A stretch of DNA of 47,139 nucleotides, taken from Thiobacillus sp. (GTDB lineage: Bacteria; Pseudomonadota; Gammaproteobacteria; Burkholderiales; Thiobacillaceae). The number at the start of each line of letters is the position of its first letter. Within the stretch, counting starts at the first letter, position 1. The position numbers were made by a program, and so were the translations under genes. The notes beneath the pieces were generated by a model. The model did not search any database. It saw only the letters and a list, made by a program, of their open reading frames with translations, and was not told where the DNA came from. Location of the stretch: the NCBI GenBank assembly GCA_030692355.1, contig JAUYCF010000061.1, positions 1 through 47,139 of the forward strand. Direction: 5' to 3'. Shown here in pieces: positions 24,300 to 33,557 of the stretch.

Positions 24300-24319
24300 G
24301 GCGCCTCCGCGGAGGCGCC
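24300..24319. repeat. 20-bp perfect GC palindrome
   Basis: GGCGCCTCCGCGGAGGCGCC lies 28 bases upstream of the exported-protein start. A second palindrome, CCGGCAATTGCCGG, follows at about 24332-24345. A partial CATTGCG-type repeat (TGGATTGCTT to CGCAATGACAG) lies near 24481-24505. The 455-base stretch 24273-24727 holds these and the element at 24533 but no convincing gene. Confidence 0.6.
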
Positions 24320-24532
24320 CGATTCTAGCAGCCGGCAATTGCCGGGCCTCTTACGAATGTAGTGAAACCAGAAAAGTTCCATTTCCGTAATGGCGGGCAA
24401 TCTGGAAAGAAGGCAAACACAAAAAAGCCTGAATATTGGCAAGCAGGGCAACCCGGAAACGCCCGCTTGTATCGATACGCTGGATTGCTTGCGCTACGCA
24501 ATGACAGCCATGCCGAATTAATCGGTGCTTCC

Positions 24533-24731
24533 CTAGCAGCCTGTCGGGCTTGAAGGAAATCGGCTGCAAATCCGCCTGGCCGGTCCATATTTCGCCGCTT
24601 TTTTGGGCAATAGAAACGACTATTACCCTGCAAAATCGTCAAAATTATGTCCCATCGGGACGGTATCCCTTGGGGCTGTCCTCGCCCAGCCGAATTTTCG
24701 CTTCGATTCTTCAAGTCCGACAGGCTGCTAG
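24533..24731. mobile_element. MITE-like element with 23-base terminal inverted repeats
   Basis: CTAGCAGCCTGTCGG-G-CTTGAAG at 24533-24555 is repeated inverted at 24709-24731 with one mismatch. The 199-base element has no coding capacity. Both ends begin with CTAG. The stop codon of the neighbouring acetolactate-synthase-like gene (24728-24730) lies inside the right repeat. Size and structure fit a non-autonomous MITE or large palindromic REP-type element. Confidence 0.7.
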
Positions 24732-26392
24732 CGAGCCGACAGGTAGCGGGGGAAGACGTGTTTGTCGAGCAGGATTTCGATGAGGTTGATCGTGCCGGTG
24801 AGATCGGCGTCGGCGAACAGGGCGTCGAGTTCGGCCTCGCTCTCGATGCGGTAATGATTGACCCCGAACGACTGCGCGAGCAGGCCGAAGTCGGGGTTGG
24901 TGAAGTCGCAGTCGATGTAGCGCTCGCCGTAGAGCTGGAACTGGTTCTTGCGGATGAGGGAAAGGGTGCCGTTGTTGATCACCACCACGTTGAGCGGAAT
25001 GCCGTAGTTCACCGCCGTCATCATTTCCATGCAGCACATCTGGAAGCCGCCGTCGCCGAGGATGGCGAAGGTGGGGCTGTCTTTCGCGAAGCAGCGCGCG
25101 CCGATGGCCGCCGGGATCGCGTGGCCGAGCGACGAGATGCCGGAATTCGGGAAGTAGTGGTTGCGGTCGGAGACGTCGAACCAGCTTTGCGCGAAGACGA
25201 TGTTGTCGTCGAACACCAGCGCGTTGTGCGGGAAGCGTTGGGCGAGTCCGCCGAAAAACGCCTGCATCAGGCGGAAGGGTTCCGCTTGCGCAGCGACGTT
25301 CGCGTCCGCCGGCTGCGCGGAAGCGGCCTGGTGGCTATCGAGCAAGCCGCGGGATTTGGGCGGCATGCCGTCGGCTTCCAGCACGTCGAACACGTCTTCC
25401 ATCGTCGCGCGGATGTCGCCGCAAATCGCCACGTCCGGCTGGAACACGCGGCCGAGCTGCGCGGCGTCGCGGTCGACCTGGGCGATTTTCTTGTTGGCCA
25501 GCAGCCTGGCATCCCACAGGTAGCTGGTGCGTTCGTTGAAGCCGGCGCCAAGGAATATCAGCAGGTCGGCGTGCTCGGCAATATAGCGGTAGGCGTCGCC
25601 GTTGGACGTCACGCCGAGACAGCCCAGCGACAGCGGCGTGCCCTCGGCCACCACGCCCTTGGCCTTGAGGCTGGTGGCGACCGGAATATTGAAGCGTTCG
25701 GAGAACGCAGCGACGACGTCGCGCGCGCCGGCCCGGATGCAACCGTGGCCGGCGACGATCACCGGATTGCGCGCGGCGAGCAACAGCCCGGTGAGTTCGG
25801 CGGTGGGCGTCGTGTGCCGGATCGCCGACTTGCCGGGAAAATGGATCTGTTCGAGCACGCCGTCGTCGACCGGCTCCTTCTGCACGTTGTAGGGGATCGA
25901 CAGCAGCACCGGCCCCGGCTCGCGCCCGAGCAACGCCTGGGTGGCCTGGTTCAGCACCTGGCCGAGATAGTCGGTGCGCTCGACCAGTTTGTGGTAGCGG
26001 GTGATGCTGGCGAACAGCGCGCCCTGGTCGATGGCGCCGCCTTCGCCCGTGCTTTCCTGCAGCCCGCCCTTGCCGAAGATGTAGGTGGAGGTCTCGCCGG
26101 TGATCGCCAGCACCGGCAGCCGCTCGGCGTAGGCGTTGGCGATCCCGGTGATGAGGTTGGTCGCGCCCGGCCCCGCCGTGGCGATGCAGGCAGCGGGCCG
26201 GTGCGACACCCGTGCGTAGCCGCCCGCCATGAAGGCCGCGCCCTGCTCATGCTTGACCAGCACGCTCTTCACGCCGGAGTCGTGCAGGCGGTCGTAGATC
26301 GGCAGCACGTGCGCGCCCGGCATGCCGAAGATGTGGTCGATCCCCAGGCGCTCCAGATACCGGACGATCAGTTCGCTGACGGAAATGTTCAT
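24728..26392 (-). CDS. TPP-dependent acetolactate synthase-like enzyme
   Basis: 554 aa with the three-domain layout of the acetolactate synthase family: TPP pyrimidine domain with catalytic E49 in KHEQGAAFMAGGYARV, a central domain with ARNPVIVAGHGCIRAG, and the TPP pyrophosphate domain with LGDGGFQMCCMEMMTAVNYG and VVVINNGTLSLI. Identity with IlvB is limited and no small regulatory subunit gene is near, so it may act on another 2-oxo acid. The start at 26392 gives the family N-terminus. Its last codons run into the repeat at 24709-24731, so the native C-terminus may have been changed. A CBS-domain gene lies 196 bases upstream on the same strand. Confidence 0.85.
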   Translation of the reverse strand: MNISVSELIVRYLERLGIDHIFGMPGAHVLPIYDRLHDSGVKSVLVKHEQGAAFMAGGYARVSHRPAACIATAGPGATNLITGIANAYAERLPVLAITGETSTYIFGKGGLQESTGEGGAIDQGALFASITRYHKLVERTDYLGQVLNQATQALLGREPGPVLLSIPYNVQKEPVDDGVLEQIHFPGKSAIRHTTPTAELTGLLLAARNPVIVAGHGCIRAGARDVVAAFSERFNIPVATSLKAKGVVAEGTPLSLGCLGVTSNGDAYRYIAEHADLLIFLGAGFNERTSYLWDARLLANKKIAQVDRDAAQLGRVFQPDVAICGDIRATMEDVFDVLEADGMPPKSRGLLDSHQAASAQPADANVAAQAEPFRLMQAFFGGLAQRFPHNALVFDDNIVFAQSWFDVSDRNHYFPNSGISSLGHAIPAAIGARCFAKDSPTFAILGDGGFQMCCMEMMTAVNYGIPLNVVVINNGTLSLIRKNQFQLYGERYIDCDFTNPDFGLLAQSFGVNHYRIESEAELDALFADADLTGTINLIEILLDKHVFPRYLSAR

Positions 26393-26588
26393 GTGCTGTA
26401 CGGGGTCTCGTGTTCTGCCGGCGCGCGCGGATGGCGCGACAGAAAATCCCGGATTTGAGCACAAGACGCCGCGCGGGAAAACCTTGGGGATTGCGTGAAG
26501 CCCGGGGCGGATGCGCAGCCTGCGCGGATTGGCGGCATTTTCGGCCGCAATCCACGCATATCGACCCGCCCGGTCGCAGGTGCGCGGC

Positions 26589-27182
26589 TCAGGCGTGCGC
26601 CAGCTGCTGCTCGATTTCGATGAAGGTGTGCGCCACCTCGGCGGTCTCGACGGTGACGCCCAGTTGTTTGCACAGCTGCGACAGCGACAGCAGGCCGCGC
26701 ACCATTTGCTGGCCATTCACGTTTTCGATCACCAGCGCATGCTGGCGGCCGCGTGCCTTGAGCGTTTCCAGCACGTGACCGACGCGGGCGTGGGCGATGT
26801 CGTCGAAGTCGATCGCTTCCAGACGCTCCACCGGGGTCATGATGTCGGCCACCAGTACTTCGTGGCGGCGGATGCCGCGGCTTTGCACCACCTGCATGGG
26901 CTTTTCGCCGTAAATGTCGGTGCTGGTGATCAGGCCGGCGACGCGATCCTCGCTGTCCATCACGAACAGCAGACGCACCTTGCGGCGGATCATGCGTTCC
27001 TCAGCCTGCTTGACGGTGTCGCCGGGGGTGGCGATGAAGGCGGTCAGGCAGCGGAAATCGGTCATCACATCGAGCGCCGGATTGTCCAGCCCTACTTGCT
27101 CCGGCAACACACAGGCTGGGCATAGCAGGCCGGCGATCTTGTCGAGATTGCGGGAGGGCAGACTGGTATAGGTTGTGGTCAT
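26589..27182 (-). CDS. Two-CBS-domain protein
   Basis: 197 aa. After a 50-residue N-terminus, one CBS motif spans about 62-110 (FIATPGDTVKQAEERMIRRK, then VRLLFVMDSEDRVAGLITST) and the second about 120-180 (DIMTPVERLEAIDFDDIAHA, then ALVIENVNGQQMVRGLLSLS). CBS pairs bind adenine nucleotides and control partner enzymes or channels. AAGGAGA stands 7 bases before the ATG at 27182. It precedes the TPP enzyme gene and could report energy state to it; that link is inference from order only. Confidence 0.85.
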   Translation of the reverse strand: MTTTYTSLPSRNLDKIAGLLCPACVLPEQVGLDNPALDVMTDFRCLTAFIATPGDTVKQAEERMIRRKVRLLFVMDSEDRVAGLITSTDIYGEKPMQVVQSRGIRRHEVLVADIMTPVERLEAIDFDDIAHARVGHVLETLKARGRQHALVIENVNGQQMVRGLLSLSQLCKQLGVTVETAEVAHTFIEIEQQLAHA

Positions 27183-27359
27183 GGCGGGTCTCCTTGTCAT
27201 GGTTGCGGAATGCACCAAACACCTGATAAAAAAAAGCAGATGGAGAAAGTGTGTTCCCGGCAGGTCCGCCTGTCTATTCAAGATTTTTTTGCGGGATATA
27301 AATATAAATTGTTCTGCTTGATCCGGCGCGGTGTCGGGCGTAGGACCATCGATCCGCCC

Positions 27360-28214
27360 TCACGACGCCATCGCCCGCGCGTGAAACGCCAGATGCTCGC
27401 CGATGAAGGTGGCAATGAAATGGTAGCTGTGATCGTAGCCGTCCTGCATCCTGAGCGTGAGCGGGATGCCGCGCGCGGCGCAGGCTGCTTGCAGGTTCTG
27501 CGGATAGAGCTGCCCGGCCAGAAATTCGTCGGCGGTGCCGTGATCGATCAGCGCGGGCGGCAGCGGCGCGCCGGCCTTGACCAGGCAGGTGGCGTCCCAG
27601 GCGTCCCAGGCCTGCTTGTCATCGCCGAGGTAGGCGGCAAAGCAGGCTTGCCCCCACGGACTCTCCACCGGGTTGCAGATCGGGGCAAAGGCGGATACCG
27701 AGGCATACATGCCGGGGTTTTTCAGCGCGCAGATCAGCGCGCCGTGGCCGCCCATCGAGTGCCCGCTGATGGCGCGCTTGCCGGGAAGGGCGGGGAAGTT
27801 CGCCTCGATCAGTGCCGGCAGTTCGCGGGTGACGTAGTCATACATCTGGTAGTGCGTCGCCCACGGCGCTTGCGTGGCGTTGACGTAGAAGCCGGCGCCC
27901 TGGCCGAGGTCGTAGCGCTCGGGCACGTCGGGCACGTTGTCGCCGCGCGGGCTGGTGTCGGGCATGACGAGGATGAGGCCCAGCTCCGCACAGTAGCGCT
28001 GCGCCCCGGCTTTCACCCGCACGTTGTCGTCGGTGCAGGTGAGCCCCGACAGCCAGTACACCACCGGCAATTTCTGCGTCGCCGCCTGCGGCGGCAGATA
28101 GACCGAGAAGGTCATCGTGCAATGACAGGTGGCCGACTCGTGCTGCCAGCGTTCGAGCCAGCCGCCGAATTCCTTGATGGACTCGATTTTCTTGGTGCGT
28201 TCAATCTGTTTCAT
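27360..28214 (-). CDS. fghA: S-formylglutathione hydrolase
   Basis: 284 aa serine esterase of the FrmB/FghA family that splits S-formylglutathione into formate and glutathione, the second step of glutathione-dependent formaldehyde oxidation. Signatures: PVVYWLSGLTCTDDN, the nucleophile SGHSMGGHGAL and the C-terminal His site DGYDHSYHF. It is downstream of adhC on the same strand, but a palindromic repeat of about 125 bp lies between the two, and no good ribosome site precedes the ATG at 28214. Confidence 0.94.
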   Translation of the reverse strand: MKQIERTKKIESIKEFGGWLERWQHESATCHCTMTFSVYLPPQAATQKLPVVYWLSGLTCTDDNVRVKAGAQRYCAELGLILVMPDTSPRGDNVPDVPERYDLGQGAGFYVNATQAPWATHYQMYDYVTRELPALIEANFPALPGKRAISGHSMGGHGALICALKNPGMYASVSAFAPICNPVESPWGQACFAAYLGDDKQAWDAWDATCLVKAGAPLPPALIDHGTADEFLAGQLYPQNLQAACAARGIPLTLRMQDGYDHSYHFIATFIGEHLAFHARAMAS

Positions 28215-28234
28215 CCCAAACAATCCATTAGCCG

Positions 28235-28359
28235 GTCATTCCGGCGAAGGCCGGAATCCAGTAGAAAAAATAACCCGCGAAGCGGGCAGGACAGTGATGT
28301 TGCCCCGCTTGCGCGGGGGATTCTTGAATCCACTGGATTCCGGCCTTCGCCGGAATGAC
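28235..28359. repeat. Dispersed palindromic repeat with 28-base perfect arms
   Basis: Arms at 28235-28262 and 28332-28359 are exact inverted copies (GTCATTCCGGCGAAGGCCGG, then AATCCAGT) around a 69-base spacer that has its own hairpins (CCCGCGAAGCGGG; CCCCGCTTGCGCGGGG). The CATTCCGGCGAAGGCCGGAAT sequence is a common proteobacterial intergenic repeat. It separates adhC from fghA and could fold into a strong RNA stem in their shared transcript. Confidence 0.9.
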
Positions 28360-28398
28360 GAAGTTTAATTTAGTGGACAATCCCGGCTCATCGCCGCC

Positions 28399-29508
28399 TC
28401 AGAAAATGATGACTGAGCGGATGCTCTTGCCTTCGTGCATCAGGTCGAAGGCGCGGTTGATGTCTTCCAGCGGCATGGTGTGGGTGACCAGCTTGTCGAG
28501 TTCGATCTTGCCCGCCATGTAGTTGTCGACGTAGCCCGGCAGCTGGCTGCGGCCCTTGACGCCGCCGAACGCGCTGCCTTTCCAGGTGCGCCCCACCACC
28601 AGGTTGAACGGCCGGGTACAGATTTCCTGGCCGGAGCCGGCGACGCCGATCACGGTGGAAACGCCCCAGCCCATGTGGGTGCATTCGAGCGCGTCGCGCA
28701 TCACGTTGACGTTGCCGATGCACTCGAACGAATAATCGACGCCGCCTTTTGTCAGGTCGCGGATATATTCCGGGATCGAGCCGTTGACCTCGCGCGGGTT
28801 GATGAAGTCGGTCGCGCCGAGTGCTTTCGCCATCTCGAACTTGTCGGGGTTGAGGTCGATGGCGAGGATGCGGCCGGCCTTGGCCATCACCGCACCCTGA
28901 ATGCAGGACAGGCCGATGCCGCCCAGGCCGAAGACGGCAACGGTCGAACCCGGCTCGACCTTGGCGGTGTTGAGCACTGCCCCAATTCCCGTCGTCACGC
29001 CGCAGCCGAGCAGGCACACCTTGTCGAGTGGCGCCGCCGGGTTGATCCTGGCGAGCGCGATCTCGGGCACCACGGTGTATTCGGAGAAGGTCGAGCAGCC
29101 CATGTAGTGGAAGATCGGCTTGCCGTTCTTGGAGAAGCGGCGGGTGCCATCGGGCATGTAGCCGGTCCACACGGTGGATGCGATCGACTGGCACAGGTTG
29201 GTCTTGGGCGAGGCGCAGTATTCGCAGTGCCCGCATTCGGGGATGTAGAGCGGGATGACGTGGTCGCCCGGCTTCAGCGTCTTGACGCCGGATCCGCATT
29301 CCACCACGACGCAGCCGCCTTCGTGGCCGAGGATGCAGGGGAAGGCGCCTTCCGGGTCATCGCCCGACAAGGTGAAGGCATCGGTATGGCAGACGCCGCT
29401 GGCGACGACCTGCAGCAGCACTTCGCCTTCGCGCGGACCTTCGACGTCGACTTCCTCGATCGACAGCGGCTTCTTGGGTTCCCAGGCGACGGCGGCACGT
29501 GATTTCAT
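28399..29508 (-). CDS. adhC: S-(hydroxymethyl)glutathione dehydrogenase (class III alcohol dehydrogenase)
   Basis: 369 aa. It oxidises S-hydroxymethylglutathione, formed from formaldehyde and glutathione, to S-formylglutathione with NAD. Zinc ligands are visible: catalytic C40 and H62 ([15 protein letters not shown]) and the structural four-Cys lobe C92, C95, C98, C106 (ECGHCEYC...NLC). The coenzyme loop is [20 protein letters not shown] stands 7 bases before the ATG. With fghA downstream it forms the formaldehyde-removal pair. Confidence 0.96.
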   Translation of the reverse strand: MKSRAAVAWEPKKPLSIEEVDVEGPREGEVLLQVVASGVCHTDAFTLSGDDPEGAFPCILGHEGGCVVVECGSGVKTLKPGDHVIPLYIPECGHCEYCASPKTNLCQSIASTVWTGYMPDGTRRFSKNGKPIFHYMGCSTFSEYTVVPEIALARINPAAPLDKVCLLGCGVTTGIGAVLNTAKVEPGSTVAVFGLGGIGLSCIQGAVMAKAGRILAIDLNPDKFEMAKALGATDFINPREVNGSIPEYIRDLTKGGVDYSFECIGNVNVMRDALECTHMGWGVSTVIGVAGSGQEICTRPFNLVVGRTWKGSAFGGVKGRSQLPGYVDNYMAGKIELDKLVTHTMPLEDINRAFDLMHEGKSIRSVIIF

Positions 29509-29593
29509 GGCGATTCCTTTTTTCTGACGTGTAAACGGTAACGGTGGCTTCGATGATGCAGCATCGGCTGCATAGCGATAATGCGCGGTGGCC

Positions 29594-30673
29594 CTACGCG
29601 GTCTGTTCGAGCAATTTTGTAAACGACGCCTCGAAGCTGTTCACCCCGTCGACCTGCAGGCGTTCGCCGACCGCGTCCATGCTCACGCCCAGGTGCGCGA
29701 GTGCGGCCAGCTGCGCGGCGGCCTCGTCCGCCCCGGTTTCCAGGGTGAGCGCCGCCTTGCCATGGTCGACCAGCGCGGCGAGCGTCTTGTCGGGCAGGGT
29801 GTTGATGGTCTCGCGGCCGATCAGCGGTTCGACGTAGAGCAGGTCGGGATAGGCCGGGTTTTTCACGCCAGTGCTCGCCCACAGCAGGTACTGCGGCGTC
29901 GCGCCCTGTTGCGCCAGCGCGGCGAAGGGCGCGCCGTGAAAGGTTTGCAGATAGTCCCGGTAGGCGATTTTGGCCATCGCCACCGCCGCGCGGCCGCGCA
30001 GCGACAAGGCCTCATCGGTGCCGATGGCGGCCAGCTGCGTATCGACCAGGGTGTCGACGCGCGACAGGAACAGGCTCGCCACCGCCTTGCTGCGGCGCAC
30101 GTCGGCGCCGGCCGCGGCGCGCGCGGCGAGCCCGCGGAGGTAGGCGTCGAACACCGCCTTGACCTGCGCGGTCGAGAACAGAAGGGTCACGTTGATGTTG
30201 ATGCCGAGCACCGTCAGCGCCTCGAATGCGCGCACGCCTTCGGGGGTGCCAGGCACCTTGACCAGCAGATTGCGGCGATCGACCGCGGCCGACAGGCGCT
30301 GCGCTTCCTCCACCGTGCGCGCGGCATCGTAGGCCCAGCGCGGTGCGACTTCCAGGCTGACGTAGCCATCGTTGCCGCCGCTGGCTTCATAGGTGGGCAG
30401 CAGCAGGTCGCAGGCGGCCTGGATGTCCGGGATCACCAGCGCTTCGTAGCGCCGCTCGACATCCGGCTCGCCGGCTTTCAGCCGCGCCAGGTCGTCGGCG
30501 TAATAGGGGCTGGTCGCCAGCGCGTTCTGGAAAATCGACGGATTCGAGGTCACGCCCGACACGCCGCTTTCCGCGATCATTTTCTCCAGCGTGCCATCGC
30601 GGAGCAGGCTGCGCGACAGGTTGTCGAGCCAGAGGCTTTGGCCGAGGGTGGTGACGTGCTGGGCGGCGTTCAT
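29594..30673 (-). CDS. tal: Transaldolase
   Basis: 359 aa, of the longer transaldolase subfamily (about 360-370 aa) rather than the 317-aa TalB type. It moves a dihydroxyacetone unit between sedoheptulose-7-phosphate and glyceraldehyde-3-phosphate in the non-oxidative pentose phosphate pathway. Motifs: [14 protein letters not shown] near the start and the Schiff-base Lys in [12 protein letters not shown], then [18 protein letters not shown] stands 6 bases before the ATG at 30673. It lies 85 bases upstream of adhC on the same strand and is divergent from aroC. Confidence 0.93.
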   Translation of the reverse strand: MNAAQHVTTLGQSLWLDNLSRSLLRDGTLEKMIAESGVSGVTSNPSIFQNALATSPYYADDLARLKAGEPDVERRYEALVIPDIQAACDLLLPTYEASGGNDGYVSLEVAPRWAYDAARTVEEAQRLSAAVDRRNLLVKVPGTPEGVRAFEALTVLGININVTLLFSTAQVKAVFDAYLRGLAARAAAGADVRRSKAVASLFLSRVDTLVDTQLAAIGTDEALSLRGRAAVAMAKIAYRDYLQTFHGAPFAALAQQGATPQYLLWASTGVKNPAYPDLLYVEPLIGRETINTLPDKTLAALVDHGKAALTLETGADEAAAQLAALAHLGVSMDAVGERLQVDGVNSFEASFTKLLEQTA

Positions 30674-30827
30674 GGGCGGTCCTTTTTGGTGGGTAGGTTT
30701 TAGAATAGCTGACAAGAATAGAACGGTCTTGTGGCAGCAAGTTCAGCGACCCGCACCGACGGCGGCCAAAGCCACGCCTGTGCTAGACTTCGGCGCATTC
30801 TTTCGGCTCTTTTCGCGGCTTATTCCC

Positions 30828-31928
30828 ATGTCTGGCAGCACACTCGGCAAACTGTTCTGTGTCACCGTATTCGGCGAATCGCACGGCCCCGCCATCGGCT
30901 GCGTGGTCGACGGTTGCCCGCCCGGGATGGCGCTCGCCGAGTCCGACATCCAGCACGACCTCGACCGCCGCAAGCCCGGCACCTCGCGCCACGTCACCCA
31001 GCGCCGCGAATCCGACACCGCCGAAATTCTGTCCGGCCTGTATGAAGGCAAGACCACGGGCACCCCGATTGCGCTGCTGATCCGCAACGAGGACCAGCGC
31101 AGCAAGGACTACGGCAACATCGGCGAGACCTTCCGCCCCGGCCACGCCGACTACACCTACACGCAGAAATACGGTTTCCGTGATCCGCGCGGCGGCGGGC
31201 GCTCGTCGGCACGGCTGACCGCGCCCATCGTCGGCGCCGGCGCCATCGCCAAAAAATGGCTGGCGGAAAAATACGGCATCGTCATCCGCGGCTACATGAG
31301 TGCGCTGGGCCCGATCGACATCCCCTTCGAGTCGTGGGAGGAAATCGGCAACAACGCCTTCTTCTCGCCCAACCCCGCCATCGTGCCCGAGCTTGAGGAA
31401 TACATGGATGCGCTGCGCAAGTCGGGCGATTCGGTCGGCGCCAAAATCAGCGTGGTCGCCGAGAACGTGCCGCCCGGCTGGGGCGAGCCGCTGTACGACA
31501 AGCTCGACGCCGACCTCGCCCATGCGCTGATGGGGCTCAACGCCGTCAAGGGCGTGGAGATCGGCGACGGCATGGAAGCCGCGCGGCAGAAGGGCACCGA
31601 GCACCGCGATGAAATCACGCCGGGTGGATTCCTGAGCAACCATGCCGGCGGCGTGCTCGGCGGCATCTCCAGCGGCCAGGCCGTGGTCGCCCACATTGCG
31701 ATCAAACCGACTTCGTCGATGCGCCTGCCGGGCCGCTCGATCGACCTCAACGGCCAGCCGATCGAGGTGGTCACCCACGGCCGCCACGATCCCTGCGTCG
31801 GCATTCGCGCCACGCCTATCGCCGAGGCGCTGATGGCCATCGTGCTGATGGACCACGCGCTGCGCAACCGCGCCCAGTGCGGCGACGTGACGGGCGGCAC
31901 GCTGGTGGTGCCGGGCCAAGTCGACTGA
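30828..31928 (+). CDS. aroC: Chorismate synthase
   Basis: 366 aa, standard length. Converts 5-enolpyruvylshikimate-3-phosphate to chorismate using reduced FMN, the last common step of aromatic amino acid synthesis. Clear signatures: [18 protein letters not shown] at the N-terminus, [15 protein letters not shown], the basic-rich [16 protein letters not shown], and [17 protein letters not shown] near the C-terminus. The ATG at 30828 gives the family start ([10 protein letters not shown]); no strong ribosome site is present. The phospholipase-D-like gene starts 16 bases after its stop codon. Confidence 0.97.
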   Translation: MSGSTLGKLFCVTVFGESHGPAIGCVVDGCPPGMALAESDIQHDLDRRKPGTSRHVTQRRESDTAEILSGLYEGKTTGTPIALLIRNEDQRSKDYGNIGETFRPGHADYTYTQKYGFRDPRGGGRSSARLTAPIVGAGAIAKKWLAEKYGIVIRGYMSALGPIDIPFESWEEIGNNAFFSPNPAIVPELEEYMDALRKSGDSVGAKISVVAENVPPGWGEPLYDKLDADLAHALMGLNAVKGVEIGDGMEAARQKGTEHRDEITPGGFLSNHAGGVLGGISSGQAVVAHIAIKPTSSMRLPGRSIDLNGQPIEVVTHGRHDPCVGIRATPIAEALMAIVLMDHALRNRAQCGDVTGGTLVVPGQVD

Positions 31929-31944
31929 GCGTACGCAGGCCCGG

Positions 31945-33426
31945 ATGCACATGATCCGGCGCTTTTTCCTTGCCCTGCTGTGCGGCTGGGCCTGGCATGG
32001 GGCTGCGGCTTCGCCGATGGCCTTCATCGACACCCAGATCGCCGCGCATCCAGACGCAACCGGCACCTACGTACTCGATAGCGGCGAAGAGGCGCTGCGG
32101 GCGCGCGCCTGGCTGGCCGATCACGCGCGGCACTCGGTCGAGGTGCAGTACTTCATCTGGAGCAGCGACAACATCGGCATCCTCGCCACCGAAGCCCTGC
32201 TGCGCGCGGCGGAACGCGACGTGAAGGTGCGTGTCATCGTCGACGATCTGCTGATAGACGCACCCGACAAATCGCTGCTCGCGCTGGACAAACATCCCAA
32301 CGTCGAGATCCGCATCTACAACCCCAAACACCGGGTCGGCACCCCCTTCTATAAGCGCGCGCTCAACGTGGTGACGGACTTCCGCGGGGTCAACCAGCGC
32401 ATGCACGACAAGACCTTCATTGTCGACGGCCGGGTGGCGATCACCGGCGGCCGCAACATGGCGGACGAGTATTTCGATTACGACCGCGATTACACCTTCC
32501 GTGACCGCGACGCGCTGGTGGTAGGCGAGGCGGCGAAGGCGATGCGGGCGAATTTCGAGGCCTTCTGGTCGAGCAAGCTTGCCGTGCCGGTGGAATCGCG
32601 CTTCGACGGCTTGGGGCTGACGAAGAAAAATGTGAAGGTCGGCGACGCCGAAGTGCAGCAGGTGTATCGCGAGCTGCATGCCTACGCGCGCAAGCCGGAA
32701 AACTTCGCCCCGGAAGTGCGTGCCGCGATCGACGCCACGCCTGCCGCGTTCGAGCGTCTGGCGCGCGAGATGGCCTGGGGGCGGGTCGAGTTCATCCATG
32801 ACACGCCCGGCAAGAACGGCCGCCGCTGGAGCCTCGGCGGCGGTGGAAAAAGCACGGCGGCGCTGGCGCAGCTGGTGGCCGACGCGCGCGAGTCCATCGT
32901 CATCCAGTCGCCCTACCTGGTAATGTCGGACAACGCCAAGGCCTTGTTCAAGGCGGCGGTCGAACGCGGGGTCAGGGTGAGTATCCTCACCAATTCGCTC
33001 GCCTCCACCGACAACCTGCAGGCCTTTTCCGGCTACCGTAAGCAGCGCAAATCCCTGCTGAAGATGGGCCTCGACATCCGCGAGTACAAGCCCGATCCGG
33101 CGAACCGCGCCCTGCTGATGTCGCGCGTGAACCCCCCTGCCGTCCCGCCGGTATTTGCGCTGCACGCCAAGAGCATGGTGGTGGACGGCCAAATCGCCTA
33201 CATCGGCACCTTCAACTTCGACCCGCGTTCGGAAAACCTCAACACCGAAGTCGGCGTGATCGTGCACCACGCCGGGCTGGCGCAGCAGTTGCAGACACTG
33301 ATGGAAGCCGACATGCGCCCTGAAAACAGCTGGAGCGCCGCCGACGCGCCCGACCAGTACGTGCCGCTGACCAAACGCGGCCAGGTGCTGCTGTGGCAGC
33401 TGCTGCCGCTGAAGCCGCTGCTGTAG
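31945..33426 (+). CDS. Phospholipase D family protein (cardiolipin synthase-like)
   Basis: 493 aa with a signal-type N-terminus (IRRFFLALLCGWAWHGAAAS) and two HKD motifs, H154-x-K156 in RMHDKTFIVDGRVAITGGRN and H407-x-K409 in LHAKSMVVDGQIAYIGTFNFD. The two motifs form one active site in phosphatidyltransferases such as cardiolipin synthase and in phospholipases D. It resembles periplasmic or outer-face PLD proteins more than the membrane-anchored ClsA, since only one hydrophobic segment is present. The ATG at 31951 is an alternative start. Likely co-transcribed with aroC by spacing only. Confidence 0.88.
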   Translation: MHMIRRFFLALLCGWAWHGAAASPMAFIDTQIAAHPDATGTYVLDSGEEALRARAWLADHARHSVEVQYFIWSSDNIGILATEALLRAAERDVKVRVIVDDLLIDAPDKSLLALDKHPNVEIRIYNPKHRVGTPFYKRALNVVTDFRGVNQRMHDKTFIVDGRVAITGGRNMADEYFDYDRDYTFRDRDALVVGEAAKAMRANFEAFWSSKLAVPVESRFDGLGLTKKNVKVGDAEVQQVYRELHAYARKPENFAPEVRAAIDATPAAFERLAREMAWGRVEFIHDTPGKNGRRWSLGGGGKSTAALAQLVADARESIVIQSPYLVMSDNAKALFKAAVERGVRVSILTNSLASTDNLQAFSGYRKQRKSLLKMGLDIREYKPDPANRALLMSRVNPPAVPPVFALHAKSMVVDGQIAYIGTFNFDPRSENLNTEVGVIVHHAGLAQQLQTLMEADMRPENSWSAADAPDQYVPLTKRGQVLLWQLLPLKPLL

Positions 33427-33435
33427 CGCATCCGT

Positions 33436-33523
33436 GTCATTGCGAGCAAAGCGAAGCAATCCAGCTAGTATGCAGAGTGGTTAAACTCTGGATCGCCACG
33501 GCTCTCCGAGCCTCGCGATGACG
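33436..33523. repeat. CATTGCGAG-type dispersed palindromic repeat
   Basis: TGTCATTGCGAGCAAAGCGA and on to CCAG (33436-33464) is followed by an imperfect inverted copy (33488-33522, CTGGATCGCC to CGCGATGAC). This is a widespread proteobacterial intergenic repeat; a longer-armed relative lies at 40893, and partial copies lie near 24481 and 37021. Confidence 0.8.
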
Positions 33524-33557
33524 GACCGGTGTTTGTACGCTTTGCGGAGGAGGCCCC

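Noticed and set aside
24325..24714. 129-codon minus-strand frame between the exported protein and the TPP enzyme
   Set aside because: It runs through palindromes and the MITE-like element, lacks a ribosome site, and reads as translated repeat sequence.
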